From Pseudomonadota bacterium (GTDB lineage Bacteria > Pseudomonadota > Alphaproteobacteria > Rhizobiales > Rhizobiaceae): 55,465 nt of DNA. The position numbers and the translations under genes were made by a program. Below are positions 1-8,282 of the stretch, piece after piece. The notes under the pieces are model-generated. The model was given only the letters and a program-made list of their open reading frames with translations. It was not told the DNA's origin and ran no database searches. The stretch's first letter is position 1; every line of letters starts with the position of its first letter. The DNA is taken from contig JAEWDP010000011.1 in assembly GCA_023390055.1 (NCBI GenBank), positions 1-55,465 of the forward strand, written 5' to 3'.

Positions 1-1686
1 GAAATCCAGACAACCGGCTTTGCACCCTATGACCTGGATGGCGGCACGCCATCCGCGTTTATAGGCAAGCAACTGGCTGTATCCTCCTGGGGTCAGACAG
101 TCACGAAGGGCGTCGTGATCTTCAGGGTATCCTCACAACAGCTGGCACATGCTGTCACGCCTGACGATTACGGAAAAACAATCGACGAGGCCCTGCTTCT
201 GGACGGTGAGGGCACCTTCCGCAGCGGCGCATTCGTGGCCGGCAAGCCCCACGACATCCCTGCCCCGCTTGTGGAAGCGGCAGCAAACCGGACTGCCGGA
301 TCAGCGTTCGCGACAGTTGCCGGCGAGCCACTCTTCTTTTCCTACCAGCCGACAAGCCTCTTTGGCGAGCCGCATCTGCTTGCCATGGCGCAGAACGAAG
401 ACCAGGTCCTGGCCTCTGCGCGTGACCTCGCCTACTGGGCAATCCTTGCCACGCTCGCAGTCCTCGTCGCCATGGGCGTCATCGGCACGTATATCGCAGC
501 GCGTCTCACACGTCCGTTGACGGATCTTGCCAACCTCATGAACCGCCTCAATGACGGCGATAAGACGATCATTGTCGACGGCGTCAATCGTGGCGACGAA
601 GTCGGCGTCATGGCACGGGCACTGGAATCATTCCGTCAGGGTGCTCTCGACAAGGAGCGCATGGAAGAAGAGGCCCTGCGCAAGAACGAGGAAATCGACG
701 AGGAACGTCAACAGCGCGAAGCAGAAAAAGCTGCCAGCGCCCAAGAGATCGAAGAAGCTGTATCTGCCCTGGCGACAGGTCTTGCAGCTCTGTCTCAGGG
801 CAGGCTCGATCAGCGCATCACCACTGCGTTTGCACCGGCACTCGACCATCTCCGCCACGACTTCAACAATTCCCTGGCAGGGCTGGAAGCAACGATTTCC
901 ACAATCGGTCACAGTGTCACGACGATCCGGGCCGGCTCAGGAGAGCTGAAGATGGCATCCGACGACCTGTCGCGCCGGACGGAACGCCAGGCAGCCGCTC
1001 TTGAAGAGGCCGCCGCAGCGCTGGCCGACATGACAGGTGCAGTCAACAGCGCATTGACACGTTGTGAAACGGCCGTCGACGTGGCAGCGGACACGCTAAA
1101 GGGCGCTCATACGTCCACTGATGTCGTGCGCAATGCCATCGAGGCAATGGAGCGGATCGAAAGCTCCTCTTCAAAGATCCGCCAGATCATCGACGTCATC
1201 GACCAGATCGCGTTCCAGACCAACCTTCTGGCTCTCAATGCAGGTGTCGAGGCGGCACGCGCCGGTGAAGCCGGCAAGGGCTTTGCTGTCGTTGCCCAGG
1301 AAGTGCGTGAACTTGCACAGAAGTCGGCAACTGCAGCCCGTGACATCGGCGCCCTCATCACGGCATCGGCATCCGATGTCGAAAATGGCGTTGCCCTGGT
1401 GTTGAAGACTGGTGAAAGCCTCGAGCAGATCCAGGGCAATATCCAGTCGATCAACGAGCATATCGGGTCGATCGTCGGGTCGTCCCGCGAGCAGTCAACG
1501 CGTCTCACCGAGATCAACTCGGCCGTAAGCGGATTGGATCAGGTTACCCAGCAGAACGCCGCAATGGTTGAAGAAACGTCGGCTTCTGCCCATTCCCTGG
1601 CCAGTGAAGCAGAAGTGCTCAACGAACAGATCAGTCACTTTTCGGTGGATAACGGAAGCTCTGTTCAGGAAAGACAGGCCGCCTGA
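1..1686 (+). CDS. Methyl-accepting chemotaxis protein (5' partial)
   Basis: The reading frame is open to the left edge, so the gene starts outside the window; the GTG at 115 is only an internal codon. Seen: the end of a periplasmic sensing region, a transmembrane segment (about nt 427-500, AILATLAVLVAMGVIGTYI), a HAMP segment beginning at TRPLTDLANLM, a charged Glu/Lys-rich helix, a second HAMP-like stretch (LAALSQGRLDQRI), and the MCP signalling hairpin with its conserved tip (IDQIAFQTNLLALNAGVEAA, then GKGFAVVAQEVRELAQ). Known of the family: it senses ligands in the inner membrane and controls CheA through CheW. There is no C-terminal NWETF-like pentapeptide, so CheR docking there is not expected. 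A strong terminator follows. The ligand cannot be inferred. Confidence 0.95.
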   Translation, partial: EIQTTGFAPYDLDGGTPSAFIGKQLAVSSWGQTVTKGVVIFRVSSQQLAHAVTPDDYGKTIDEALLLDGEGTFRSGAFVAGKPHDIPAPLVEAAANRTAGSAFATVAGEPLFFSYQPTSLFGEPHLLAMAQNEDQVLASARDLAYWAILATLAVLVAMGVIGTYIAARLTRPLTDLANLMNRLNDGDKTIIVDGVNRGDEVGVMARALESFRQGALDKERMEEEALRKNEEIDEERQQREAEKAASAQEIEEAVSALATGLAALSQGRLDQRITTAFAPALDHLRHDFNNSLAGLEATISTIGHSVTTIRAGSGELKMASDDLSRRTERQAAALEEAAAALADMTGAVNSALTRCETAVDVAADTLKGAHTSTDVVRNAIEAMERIESSSSKIRQIIDVIDQIAFQTNLLALNAGVEAARAGEAGKGFAVVAQEVRELAQKSATAARDIGALITASASDVENGVALVLKTGESLEQIQGNIQSINEHIGSIVGSSREQSTRLTEINSAVSGLDQVTQQNAAMVEETSASAHSLASEAEVLNEQISHFSVDNGSSVQERQAA

Positions 1687-1724
1687 CAGGCAATCTGTTC
1701 GACCACAAACCGGTCCTTTCATCA

Positions 1725-1757
1725 AGCCAGCCCCTTTTCAAAAAGGGGCTGGCTTTT
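1725..1757 (+). terminator. Rho-independent terminator of the chemotaxis receptor gene
   Basis: A 14-bp perfect inverted repeat (agccagcccctttt and its complement, arms 1725-1738 and 1741-1754) is followed directly by a T run. It lies about 40 nt after the receptor stop codon. Confidence 0.9.
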
Positions 1758-1965
1758 TTGACGCTCCAATTGCCTCGGGCGCTCAATACAGGCATTCCGG
1801 CGGGAACCTTGCACGCGCAGTGGAGGCTTGAAGGCGCGATTTCGATCCGCTCTGCAGTCAACAGCCGTGCATTTTCACATCCGCGATAGTTGACGATCAG
1901 GACTTGCATCTGACGTGATCGCGGTTAGTTGAATGCACAGACCGAACAACGGCAGAGGACGCTCC

Positions 1966-2217
1966 ATGGCCGCACGCGATCGCTACTCTAGAAAGCTCGA
2001 ATGTTCCCAATGTGGACATTCCGGTTTCGCAGAGGTTTCCGAAAGTGACGAACTGAGGGCCGGCAACAGGGATTTCAAGATCGACGAGATGCCCGGTGGT
2101 TTCTCGACAGAGTTTGCGTCGCCGGACCCGAAAAGGTTCATGCTGCGCTGTCATTGCGGCCACAAGTTCCGCTTCGAACAGAAAACAGCCTACCCGCCTG
2201 GCGGCGAACCCCGCTAG
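1966..2217 (+). CDS. Small zinc-ribbon-like conserved hypothetical protein
   Basis: An 83-residue protein with two Cys pairs, CSQCG near the N terminus and CHCGH near the C terminus, spaced as in a zinc ribbon; the last part (CGHKFRFEQ) is basic and aromatic. An in-frame ATG lies at 1933, but 1966 is preferred because AGAGGA sits 7-8 nt before it and the protein then opens MAARDRYSRKLECSQCG, directly before the first knuckle. Metal binding is an inference from the cysteines. No partner is indicated: the gene stands between the receptor terminator and rplY and seems to be a single transcription unit. Function unknown. Confidence 0.7.
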   Translation: MAARDRYSRKLECSQCGHSGFAEVSESDELRAGNRDFKIDEMPGGFSTEFASPDPKRFMLRCHCGHKFRFEQKTAYPPGGEPR

Positions 2218-2323
2218 GGCGCGCTTCCCGACTATTACGGCCCTGGAGGGGCTATGTATTTCAAGGCTGGACCTGGACACCTATCTTCCGAAAATGCACC
2301 AGGCAGCGTGTCAATCACATGTC

Positions 2324-2352
2324 TTGCCATCGCGCCGCCTATGTATTATAGC
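2324..2352 (+). promoter_or_regulatory. Candidate sigma-70 type promoter of rplY
   Basis: TTGCCA at 2324-2329 and TATAGC at 2347-2352, spacer 17 nt. It would give a leader of about 120 nt before the rplY ATG. Pattern match only. Confidence 0.4.
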
Positions 2353-2477
2353 CCGCCCATCCGCGTAGACACCCTTGGAGGCAACGCGGATGAAGCGCAT
2401 CGCGAGGTGCCCTTCAGGTTTACCAGTTGCGTTTATCGCACCGGCAAACTCTCCAAACAACCTCGAAAGGATTTGCC

Positions 2478-3098
2478 ATGAGCCAAGCATCATACGAGCT
2501 CAAGGCCGAGGCGCGCGAACGGGTCGGTAAGGGGTCCTCCCGTGAACTTCGCCGCAACGGTTTGATTCCTGCTGTAATTTACGGTGACAAGCAGCCTCCC
2601 CTGGCTATTGCACTGTCGAGCAATGAAGTAACCAAGCGCATTCAGGCCGGTGGCTTCATGACGACGATCGCGGCCATCGATCTCGACGGAAAGAAGATCC
2701 AGGTCCTTCCAAAGGACTATCAGCGCGATCCGGTTCGTGACTTCACGCTTCACGTCGATTTCCTCCGCGTTTCGAAGGACACGGAAGTCAGCGTTGATGT
2801 TCCTGTCCGCTTCATCAACGAAGAAAAGTCCGGCATCAAGATTGGCGGCGTTCTCAACGTTGTTCGTCACACGGTAGAATTCCTCTGCCCGGCCGACGCC
2901 ATCCCCGACAATATTACCGTGGACCTCGCGGGCCACAAGATCGGTGACAGCCTTCATATTTCGCACGTTTCCCTGCCAAAGGGTGTAAAGCCCGTCATCT
3001 CCGATCGCGACTTTACCATCGCAACGATCGTTGCTCCGGCAGCCGGCGTCGAAGAAGAAGCCCCTGCAGAAAACGAAGAGACACCACAAGCCGAATAA
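2478..3098 (+). CDS. rplY: 50S ribosomal protein L25/general stress protein Ctc
   Basis: 206 residues, the long (Ctc/TL5) form of L25. The N-terminal L25 domain is clear (EARERVGKGSSRELRRNGLI, then PAVIYGDKQPP), followed by the beta-rich C-terminal TL5 domain (about residues 100-185) and an acidic Glu-rich tail typical of alphaproteobacterial members. It binds 5S rRNA in the large subunit. The ATG at 2478 has GAAAGGA 8-14 nt upstream. A longer in-frame start at 2427 is not needed and would precede the conserved N terminus. A strong terminator follows, so pth is not simply co-transcribed with it. Confidence 0.95.
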   Translation: MSQASYELKAEARERVGKGSSRELRRNGLIPAVIYGDKQPPLAIALSSNEVTKRIQAGGFMTTIAAIDLDGKKIQVLPKDYQRDPVRDFTLHVDFLRVSKDTEVSVDVPVRFINEEKSGIKIGGVLNVVRHTVEFLCPADAIPDNITVDLAGHKIGDSLHISHVSLPKGVKPVISDRDFTIATIVAPAAGVEEEAPAENEETPQAE

Positions 3099-3120
3099 TC
3101 GGCTTCTTGTCCTGGAAAGA

Positions 3121-3147
3121 CCCGCCTGTCGCAGGCGGGTTTTTTTG
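3121..3147 (+). terminator. Rho-independent terminator of rplY
   Basis: Stem cccgcctg/caggcggg (8 bp, 3-nt loop) followed by eight T residues, 22 nt after the rplY stop. Confidence 0.93.
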
Positions 3148-3452
3148 TTGGCTGCCTGTTGTTGGAATAACGGCAAGGTTGGCCCTGAGATCGCAATACT
3201 CGTCGAAAGTATTGCCACGATCTCCCCCAAGGCAACTGCAGGCTCTTTCCCGAAATTGTCGAAACTGTAGGCCTGCGGCAGACACCGGACCACAGGCGGT
3301 ACCACGTTCGATCTTCTCCAGGCCATTGAACCCGCGATCGGTCACCTCCCTGTATGCAGAGGCGAGGAACTTTCCGCATAATGTTCGAACCTGGTTGACT
3401 TCCTTGCACGTTCGCGGTGGAGAGGGACATCGGACGAAACGGAATTGTGGAC
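3148..3452. other. Intergenic region rplY-pth with an imperfect long hairpin
   Basis: No gene is supported here. The one visible structure is at 3187-3224: GAGATCG and CAATACT on the left pair with AGTATTG and CGATCTC on the right, two 7-bp perfect segments with a 3-nt bulge and a 7-nt loop. It has no T tract, so it is not an ordinary terminator. A pth promoter must lie in this interval but I could not choose one. Confidence 0.5.
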
Positions 3453-4175
3453 ATGCAGATAATCGCGGGCCTTGGCAATCCTGGTGCAAGATATGCGGGC
3501 AACCGGCACAATATCGGCTTCATGGCAGTGGATGCGATCCAGCGCAGACCCGGTTTCTCGTCATGGTCAAAAAAGTTCAAGGCCGAAATCTCCGAAGGTG
3601 AGCTGGCCGGAGAAAAGATCCTTCTCATCAAGCCTCAGACATTCATGAACCTGTCCGGCGAGGCTGTCGGCGAAGCCATGCGCTTCTACAAGCTTGGCCC
3701 GGAGAATATCCTGGCAATTTACGACGAACTCGATCTCGTCCCCGGCAAGGCGCGCATCAAGGTCGGAGGCGGCAATGGCGGCCACAACGGGGTCAAGTCC
3801 CTCGATGCGCACTGCGGCAAGGACTATCGCCGGCTTCGCATCGGCATCGGCCATCCGGGTGCCAAGGAGCTTGTCCACAACCACGTGCTCGGTGATTTTT
3901 CGAAGCTCGACCGTAGCTGGCTTGTTCCGCTGATCGAAGCCATCGCAGACAATGCGGAGATGCTCGTCAGGAGAGACGATTCTCAGTTGCTCAACAAACT
4001 GGCCTTGGCAACCGGTGAAAAACGCGCTGCAGAGCCGAAGGACCAGGGATCGAAGAAGACAGCGATGCAGTCCCACATTCACCAGGCACGCGGCACCAAG
4101 CCGAATGTTACCGCATCCGGTCCGATGGCAGAGATGTTGAAGAAGATCTTTGGTGGCAAGACGGACCGATCATAG
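3453..4175 (+). CDS. pth: Peptidyl-tRNA hydrolase
   Basis: Cleaves peptidyl-tRNA released from stalled ribosomes. The N terminus MQIIAGLGNPGARYAGNRHN contains the family motif with the substrate Asn (GLGNPG) and the catalytic His (NRHNIGF). Further on are the conserved QTFMNLSGE, YDELDLVPGKARIKVGGG and GHNGVKSL segments, carrying the catalytic Asp and the Asn of the active-site cleft. At 240 residues it is longer than the E. coli enzyme (about 194) because of a basic C-terminal extension usual in rhizobia. The start at 3453 is chosen because family members begin one or two residues before the I-x-G-L-G-N-P motif; an upstream in-frame start at 3417 is unlikely. Confidence 0.96.
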   Translation: MQIIAGLGNPGARYAGNRHNIGFMAVDAIQRRPGFSSWSKKFKAEISEGELAGEKILLIKPQTFMNLSGEAVGEAMRFYKLGPENILAIYDELDLVPGKARIKVGGGNGGHNGVKSLDAHCGKDYRRLRIGIGHPGAKELVHNHVLGDFSKLDRSWLVPLIEAIADNAEMLVRRDDSQLLNKLALATGEKRAAEPKDQGSKKTAMQSHIHQARGTKPNVTASGPMAEMLKKIFGGKTDRS

Positions 4176-4298
4176 TTAGTCTCCGGTTGCACGGCGGGCA
4201 GACTGTCACCTTTTTTCTCCCGAGAGATTGTCGAAAAGCGATGTCACAGGTTACGCATGCGATTGCCAACAATAACCGGATGAGAAGGTAGTGCCCGT

Positions 4299-4961
4299 AT
4301 GAAATCATCAATCCTTGTGGCATTTCTCCTGGTCGCATTTGTATCCAACGCCGGTGCCGAGGAACTGTCCGGCATTCCCACAATCGTCGACGGCGATACG
4401 ATCGATCTGCAGGACATCCGGATCCGATTGCACGGCATCGACGCACCAGAGGCTGGCCAGACATGCAAGACGACGGAAGGTCGTTCCTGGAAGTGCGGCG
4501 AGGCCGCGATGGACAGGCTCGTTTCTCTTGTCGAGCACGGTATAACCTGCAATCTGACGGGCGCCGACAGATACGACCGTTGGATTGCAGTCTGCCACCA
4601 GGCTGACGGAACCGACATAAACCGGGTCATGGTCGAGGAAGGTTATGCCTGGGCATTCAGACGCTATTCCGACGATTATGCATCGGTTGAGGAGACAGCC
4701 AAGGTTCTCAAGACAGGTATCTGGCAATCCGACACGACAAGCCCGTGGGACTACCGGGCTGAAAGATGGGCTGCTGCCGAGCAGGAGGCCGTCGACGGAT
4801 GTCCGATCAAGGGCAACATTTCAAAGGCCGGTCAGATTTACCACACTCCCTGGTCACCCTGGTATTCCAGAACAAGGATCAGACTGGAAGATGGCGAACG
4901 GTGGTTCTGCACCGAGCGCGAGGCTATCGACGCCGGCTGGAGAGCCCCTGTCTGGCGCTAG
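4299..4961 (+). CDS. Secreted thermonuclease-family (SNase-like) protein
   Basis: 220 residues. A signal peptide is visible (MKSSILVAFLLVAFVSNAGA, cleavage likely after AGA). A staphylococcal-nuclease-like domain follows (about residues 25-145) with the motifs VDGDTI, IRLHGIDAPE and RYDRWIAVC. The C-terminal 55 residues form a separate small conserved module (GNISKAGQIYH, YSRTRI, GERWFCTEREA, AGWR) found behind nucleases of this type. It is related in layout to ExoI-like proteins of rhizobia. The likely site is the periplasm or outside. GAGAAGGTAG lies 9-17 nt before the ATG. Single gene; substrate unproven. Confidence 0.85.
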   Translation: MKSSILVAFLLVAFVSNAGAEELSGIPTIVDGDTIDLQDIRIRLHGIDAPEAGQTCKTTEGRSWKCGEAAMDRLVSLVEHGITCNLTGADRYDRWIAVCHQADGTDINRVMVEEGYAWAFRRYSDDYASVEETAKVLKTGIWQSDTTSPWDYRAERWAAAEQEAVDGCPIKGNISKAGQIYHTPWSPWYSRTRIRLEDGERWFCTEREAIDAGWRAPVWR

Positions 4962-5157
4962 CACACCTGGATCCCCGGTAGGTGCGACAATCATGCATGA
5001 AGCATTTCCGGGAGGAAATGCGCAAAGCATGCACCGGCCAGACGCCTCCACAGCATTTGGTCTGGCAAATGATGTGACATGGCCACAACGGCACTGGCAC
5101 ATTATGATGAAAGCCCTATGCTACTGGCCGTGGAGACGGCAACAGTGAAAGCCGACA

Positions 5158-5364
5158 ATGGTCGTTAACTCAGCACGTTGCGATAACTGCCGCGATACCG
5201 GGTGGGTTTGCGAGGCACATCCTCGCAAACCGTTCAGTGGGCCGGGTGCTTGTCTATGCGGAGCAGCTGGAATGCCCTGCCCCATATGCAATCAATTTGA
5301 CCTGGAAGATCAGCCACCGGATACATCCAGAATCTTGAAGAAGATCATCGTCAGCCACGAATAG
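5158..5364 (+). CDS. Cys-rich small conserved protein
   Basis: 68 residues with six cysteines before residue 45: CDNCRDTGWVCEAHP, then GACLCGAAGMPCPICN. The CxxC and CxCGAAGxPCPxCN arrangement suggests a double zinc knuckle, resembling the spacing of DnaJ-type zinc fingers but without the J domain. Proteins with this pattern are widespread small hypotheticals in rhizobia (from memory). It stands alone between the nuclease-like gene and a convergent dehydratase gene. Shine-Dalgarno signal weak. Function unknown; metal or nucleic-acid binding is only an inference. Confidence 0.7.
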   Translation: MVVNSARCDNCRDTGWVCEAHPRKPFSGPGACLCGAAGMPCPICNQFDLEDQPPDTSRILKKIIVSHE

Positions 5365-5406
5365 CGGAGCCTCTTGCTTATGCGTTCTGACAAGGTGACA
5401 TCTGAG

Positions 5407-6339
5407 CTATCGGCAAGTGACTGACGGCGAAGCAGCATGATCCATCAACGTCATGAACGACGTGGTCGCGCCTCCGCAAACAACAATCAGGACGCGATCA
5501 AAGCGGGCCAATCGCTCCGGATGCGCATAGGCTACCGCCAATGCGGCACCACAGGCCGGTTCCACGACCACTCGATGATCATCCATAAACCGAAGACAGG
5601 CGTCGACTGCGTCACCATCACTCACCACAACACTGTCCAAAGGCCGCGTTCGAGCGATCTCGAGGGCACGCCCACAAATTTTTTTTGCTCCAAGAGAGGT
5701 TGCAATACTGGTGATCGCCGGCAATTCGACGAGCCTGTCTGCCCGAAGGGAGGCAGATAGAGAGGCTGCTCCGTCCGTCTCCGCCGCGAGTATGTGGACG
5801 TGATCAAGTCCGTTGCGGGAAAGGCCCTCGGCAACTCCGCACAAAAGCCCTCCTCCCCCAACGGAAACAACGACCGCATCGAACGCCGCCCCGACCCTGA
5901 CGATCTCGTCGATCATCGTCGCGTGGCCGGTCCACATGATCGGGTCATCGAAGGGATGGATGAAGGCGGCTTGCTCATCGACCGCTTCAAGCGCGCGTGC
6001 ATTCGCCTCTTGCCACGAGGCGCCGTGAACGATCACTTCACCACCTTCCTGGCGTATCAGGGACTTCGCCATCTCAGTGGTCGTTTCGGGAACAAAGACT
6101 GTCACCGGGATCGAGAGCTGGCGCCCGGCATAGGCAACCGCTATCCCTGCATTCCCTCCAGACGATGATATGAAGTGTCGTTTGCCTCTTCCGGCATGGT
6201 GTTCGCAAACCGCCCCAATGCCCCTAATCTTGAAGGAGCCTGGCGGCTGAAGCGCTTCCATCTTCAAGAGAACAGGTCGTCCGGACCGTCTTGTCAGGGA
6301 CTGTGAAACAAGCAGTGGCGTATCGATATGGAGCGACAT
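5407..6339 (-). CDS. PLP-dependent serine/threonine dehydratase (ammonia-lyase)
   Basis: 310 residues, PLP fold-type II. The cofactor lysine is in PPGSFKIRG (Lys37), the Asn-binding loop is SSSGGNAGIA and the phosphate loop is SVGGGGLLCG. It lacks a C-terminal ACT domain, so it matches catabolic L-serine/L-threonine dehydratases rather than allosteric IlvA. Expected reaction: L-Ser or L-Thr to pyruvate or 2-oxobutyrate plus ammonia. The start at 6339 (MSLHIDTPLL) is preferred over an in-frame ATG at 6354, because GAAGGA lies just upstream of 6339 and inside the longer version. Convergent with the small Cys-rich gene. Exact substrate not determined by sequence. Confidence 0.88.
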   Translation of the reverse strand: MSLHIDTPLLVSQSLTRRSGRPVLLKMEALQPPGSFKIRGIGAVCEHHAGRGKRHFISSSGGNAGIAVAYAGRQLSIPVTVFVPETTTEMAKSLIRQEGGEVIVHGASWQEANARALEAVDEQAAFIHPFDDPIMWTGHATMIDEIVRVGAAFDAVVVSVGGGGLLCGVAEGLSRNGLDHVHILAAETDGAASLSASLRADRLVELPAITSIATSLGAKKICGRALEIARTRPLDSVVVSDGDAVDACLRFMDDHRVVVEPACGAALAVAYAHPERLARFDRVLIVVCGGATTSFMTLMDHAASPSVTCR

Positions 6340-6692
6340 AAGGTTCCTTCGCAAACGGGTTTCTTCAAGTTCTCTTCATAGGAAGCAATGGTCCGCCTGG
6401 CATGAAGTTTTCCTGGCGAAGCGGCAAAGATGGCTCTTCCCTTCCAGGAAATTTCACCAGGATAATCTTCTAGAGCTTCGCCATTCAAGTGTCGTCGTTG
6501 GCTTCGCAACAACGTCTGCATGCCTCCTTGTCGATACAGCAAACTCACGGATTACATTGGACTGAACCGTGGAAATGATCGCATTTGCACGGCAGTCGAT
6601 CAACTTGCCGGACGATGTCTGCCCTTGACCCTTCCGGCCGTTTATCCCATAGCCAAGTCAACAATCGTTTCCAGCAACGGGTATTTTGACCG
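6340..6692. other. Divergent intergenic region, dehydratase gene/ychF
   Basis: No gene supported. It holds the start region of the minus-strand dehydratase gene on the left and a candidate ychF promoter at 6625-6653 on the right. Nothing else recognisable. Confidence 0.5.
6625..6653 (+). promoter_or_regulatory. Candidate promoter of ychF
   Basis: TTGACC at 6625-6630, 17-nt spacer, CATAGC at 6648-6653; the ychF ATG is 39 nt further. Good -35, moderate -10. Confidence 0.4.
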
Positions 6693-7796
6693 ATGGGTTT
6701 CAAGTGCGGCATCGTTGGCCTGCCGAATGTCGGCAAGTCTACGCTTTTCAATGCTCTGACCAAGACAGCGGCTGCACAAGCAGCCAATTATCCCTTTTGT
6801 ACGATCGAACCGAATACCGGCGAAGTCGCGGTCCCTGACCCACGCATGCCGAAACTGGCCTCGATCGCCGGCTCCAAGGAAATCATTCCAACCCGTATCT
6901 CCTTCGTCGATATTGCCGGCCTTGTTCGCGGTGCCTCGAAGGGAGAGGGCCTTGGCAACAAATTCCTGGCCAATATTCGCGAAGTTGATGCCGTCGTGCA
7001 TGTCCTGCGCTGCTTCGAGGATGAAGACATCACGCATGTCGAAGGCCGCATCAACCCGGTCGGAGACGCTGAAACCATCGAGACCGAACTCATGCTTGCC
7101 GATCTCGAAAGCCTGGAACGCAGGATCGAGCAGACCCGCAAGCGCGCAACCGGAAAGGACAAGGAGGCACTTGGGCAGTTGCCGGTCATGGAGGCTGTCG
7201 TCAAGCTTCTTCAGGATGGCAAGCCTGCCCGTATCCTTCTGAAGTCCCTCAGCCCGGAAGACATCGTCATCCTCAAGGGGCTCAATCTTTTGACCTCGCA
7301 TCCGGTCCTTTACGTCTGTAATGTCGCGGAAGCCGACGCTGCGAACGGCAATGACCATACCGAAGCCGTCGCGGCAATGGCCCGCGAACAGGGTGCAGAA
7401 TGCGTCATCATTTCAGCGGCGATCGAATCAGAAGTGGCTCAACTCCCCGAAGACGAGGCGACAGAATTTCTCTCGGCGCTTGGACTTGGAGAAGCTGGTC
7501 TCGATCGCCTGATACGCGCCGGCTACAATCTGCTGGACCTCATCACCTATTTCACGGTAGGTCCGAAGGAAACACGCGCCTGGACAATCGTGCGCGGCAC
7601 AAAGGCACCACAGGCAGCAGGCGTCATCCATACCGATTTCGAGCGTGGCTTCATTCGCGCCTTTACCATCGCTTATGATGACTATGTAGCACTTGGTGGC
7701 GAAGCTGGTGCAAAGGAAGCTGGCAAGGCCCGTGACGAAGGCAAGGAATATGTCGTCAATGATGGCGACGTGATCCATTTCCGCTTCAACACCTGA
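6693..7796 (+). CDS. ychF: Redox-regulated ATPase/GTPase YchF (Obg family)
   Basis: 367 residues, full length for the family. P-loop GLPNVGKST at about residues 9-17, switch/G3 segment FVDIAGLVRGASKGEGLGNK, and a C-terminal TGS domain (LITYFTVGPKETRAWTI to the end, RDEGKEYVVNDGDVIHFRFN). YchF binds ribosomes and, unlike other Obg proteins, prefers ATP because its G4 motif is non-canonical (NVAEAD in place of NKxD). In many bacteria ychF lies next to pth; here three genes intervene. The MaoC pair follows after 18 nt and is probably co-transcribed. Confidence 0.97.
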   Translation: MGFKCGIVGLPNVGKSTLFNALTKTAAAQAANYPFCTIEPNTGEVAVPDPRMPKLASIAGSKEIIPTRISFVDIAGLVRGASKGEGLGNKFLANIREVDAVVHVLRCFEDEDITHVEGRINPVGDAETIETELMLADLESLERRIEQTRKRATGKDKEALGQLPVMEAVVKLLQDGKPARILLKSLSPEDIVILKGLNLLTSHPVLYVCNVAEADAANGNDHTEAVAAMAREQGAECVIISAAIESEVAQLPEDEATEFLSALGLGEAGLDRLIRAGYNLLDLITYFTVGPKETRAWTIVRGTKAPQAAGVIHTDFERGFIRAFTIAYDDYVALGGEAGAKEAGKARDEGKEYVVNDGDVIHFRFNT

Positions 7797-7814
7797 TCTT
7801 CAGGGCCGTAATCA

Positions 7815-8282
7815 ATGCGACAACCACTGTATTTCTTCGAGGATTTCACACCCGGCCGCGTCTTTGTCCTCCCAAAGCGCAGGGTTGCCAGCGAGGAAAT
7901 CATCGCATTCGCCCGCGAATTCGATCCTCAGCCCATGCATGTTGACGAAAAAGCCGGCACGGCAAGTATTCTTGGTGGACTAGCCGCTTCCGGCTGGCAC
8001 ACAGGCAGCATGTTCATGCGCATGATGTTTGATGGCTGGTTGTCGGCCTCGGCATCGGAGGGATCACCTGGAATCGACTACATGGACTGGAAGAAGCCGG
8101 TTCTGGCCGGCGACACGCTGTCGGGCCAGTCAACCGTCGTCAACGCGCGTGCGCTTCGCTCGCGTCCCGGCATCGGGATCGTAACCTTCCTTCACGAGGT
8201 AACGAACCAGGACGGCGAAATGGTCATGAAGGGAGAAAACCCCATCATGATGCGTCTGCGCACGTCCGTGGAGCCCCAGTAA
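7815..8282 (+). CDS. MaoC family dehydratase, first of a tandem pair
   Basis: 155-residue single hot-dog domain. The hydratase-2 motif is present as FAREFDPQPMHVDEKAG (catalytic Asp/His pair D-x-x-x-x-H) and is followed by GLAASGWHTGSMFMRM and the strand KKPVLAGDTL. Known role of the family: (R)-specific hydration of enoyl-CoA or related thioester substrates. The stop codon overlaps the next ATG by one base (TAATG), which points to translational coupling with the second MaoC gene. Substrate unknown; it could also be a non-enzymatic partner. Confidence 0.9.
   Translation: MRQPLYFFEDFTPGRVFVLPKRRVASEEIIAFAREFDPQPMHVDEKAGTASILGGLAASGWHTGSMFMRMMFDGWLSASASEGSPGIDYMDWKKPVLAGDTLSGQSTVVNARALRSRPGIGIVTFLHEVTNQDGEMVMKGENPIMMRLRTSVEPQ

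Noticed and set aside
3375..3400. tRNA-like T-loop (gttcgaacc)
   Set aside because: The flanks cannot form a T stem or acceptor stem, and no anticodon arm is present.
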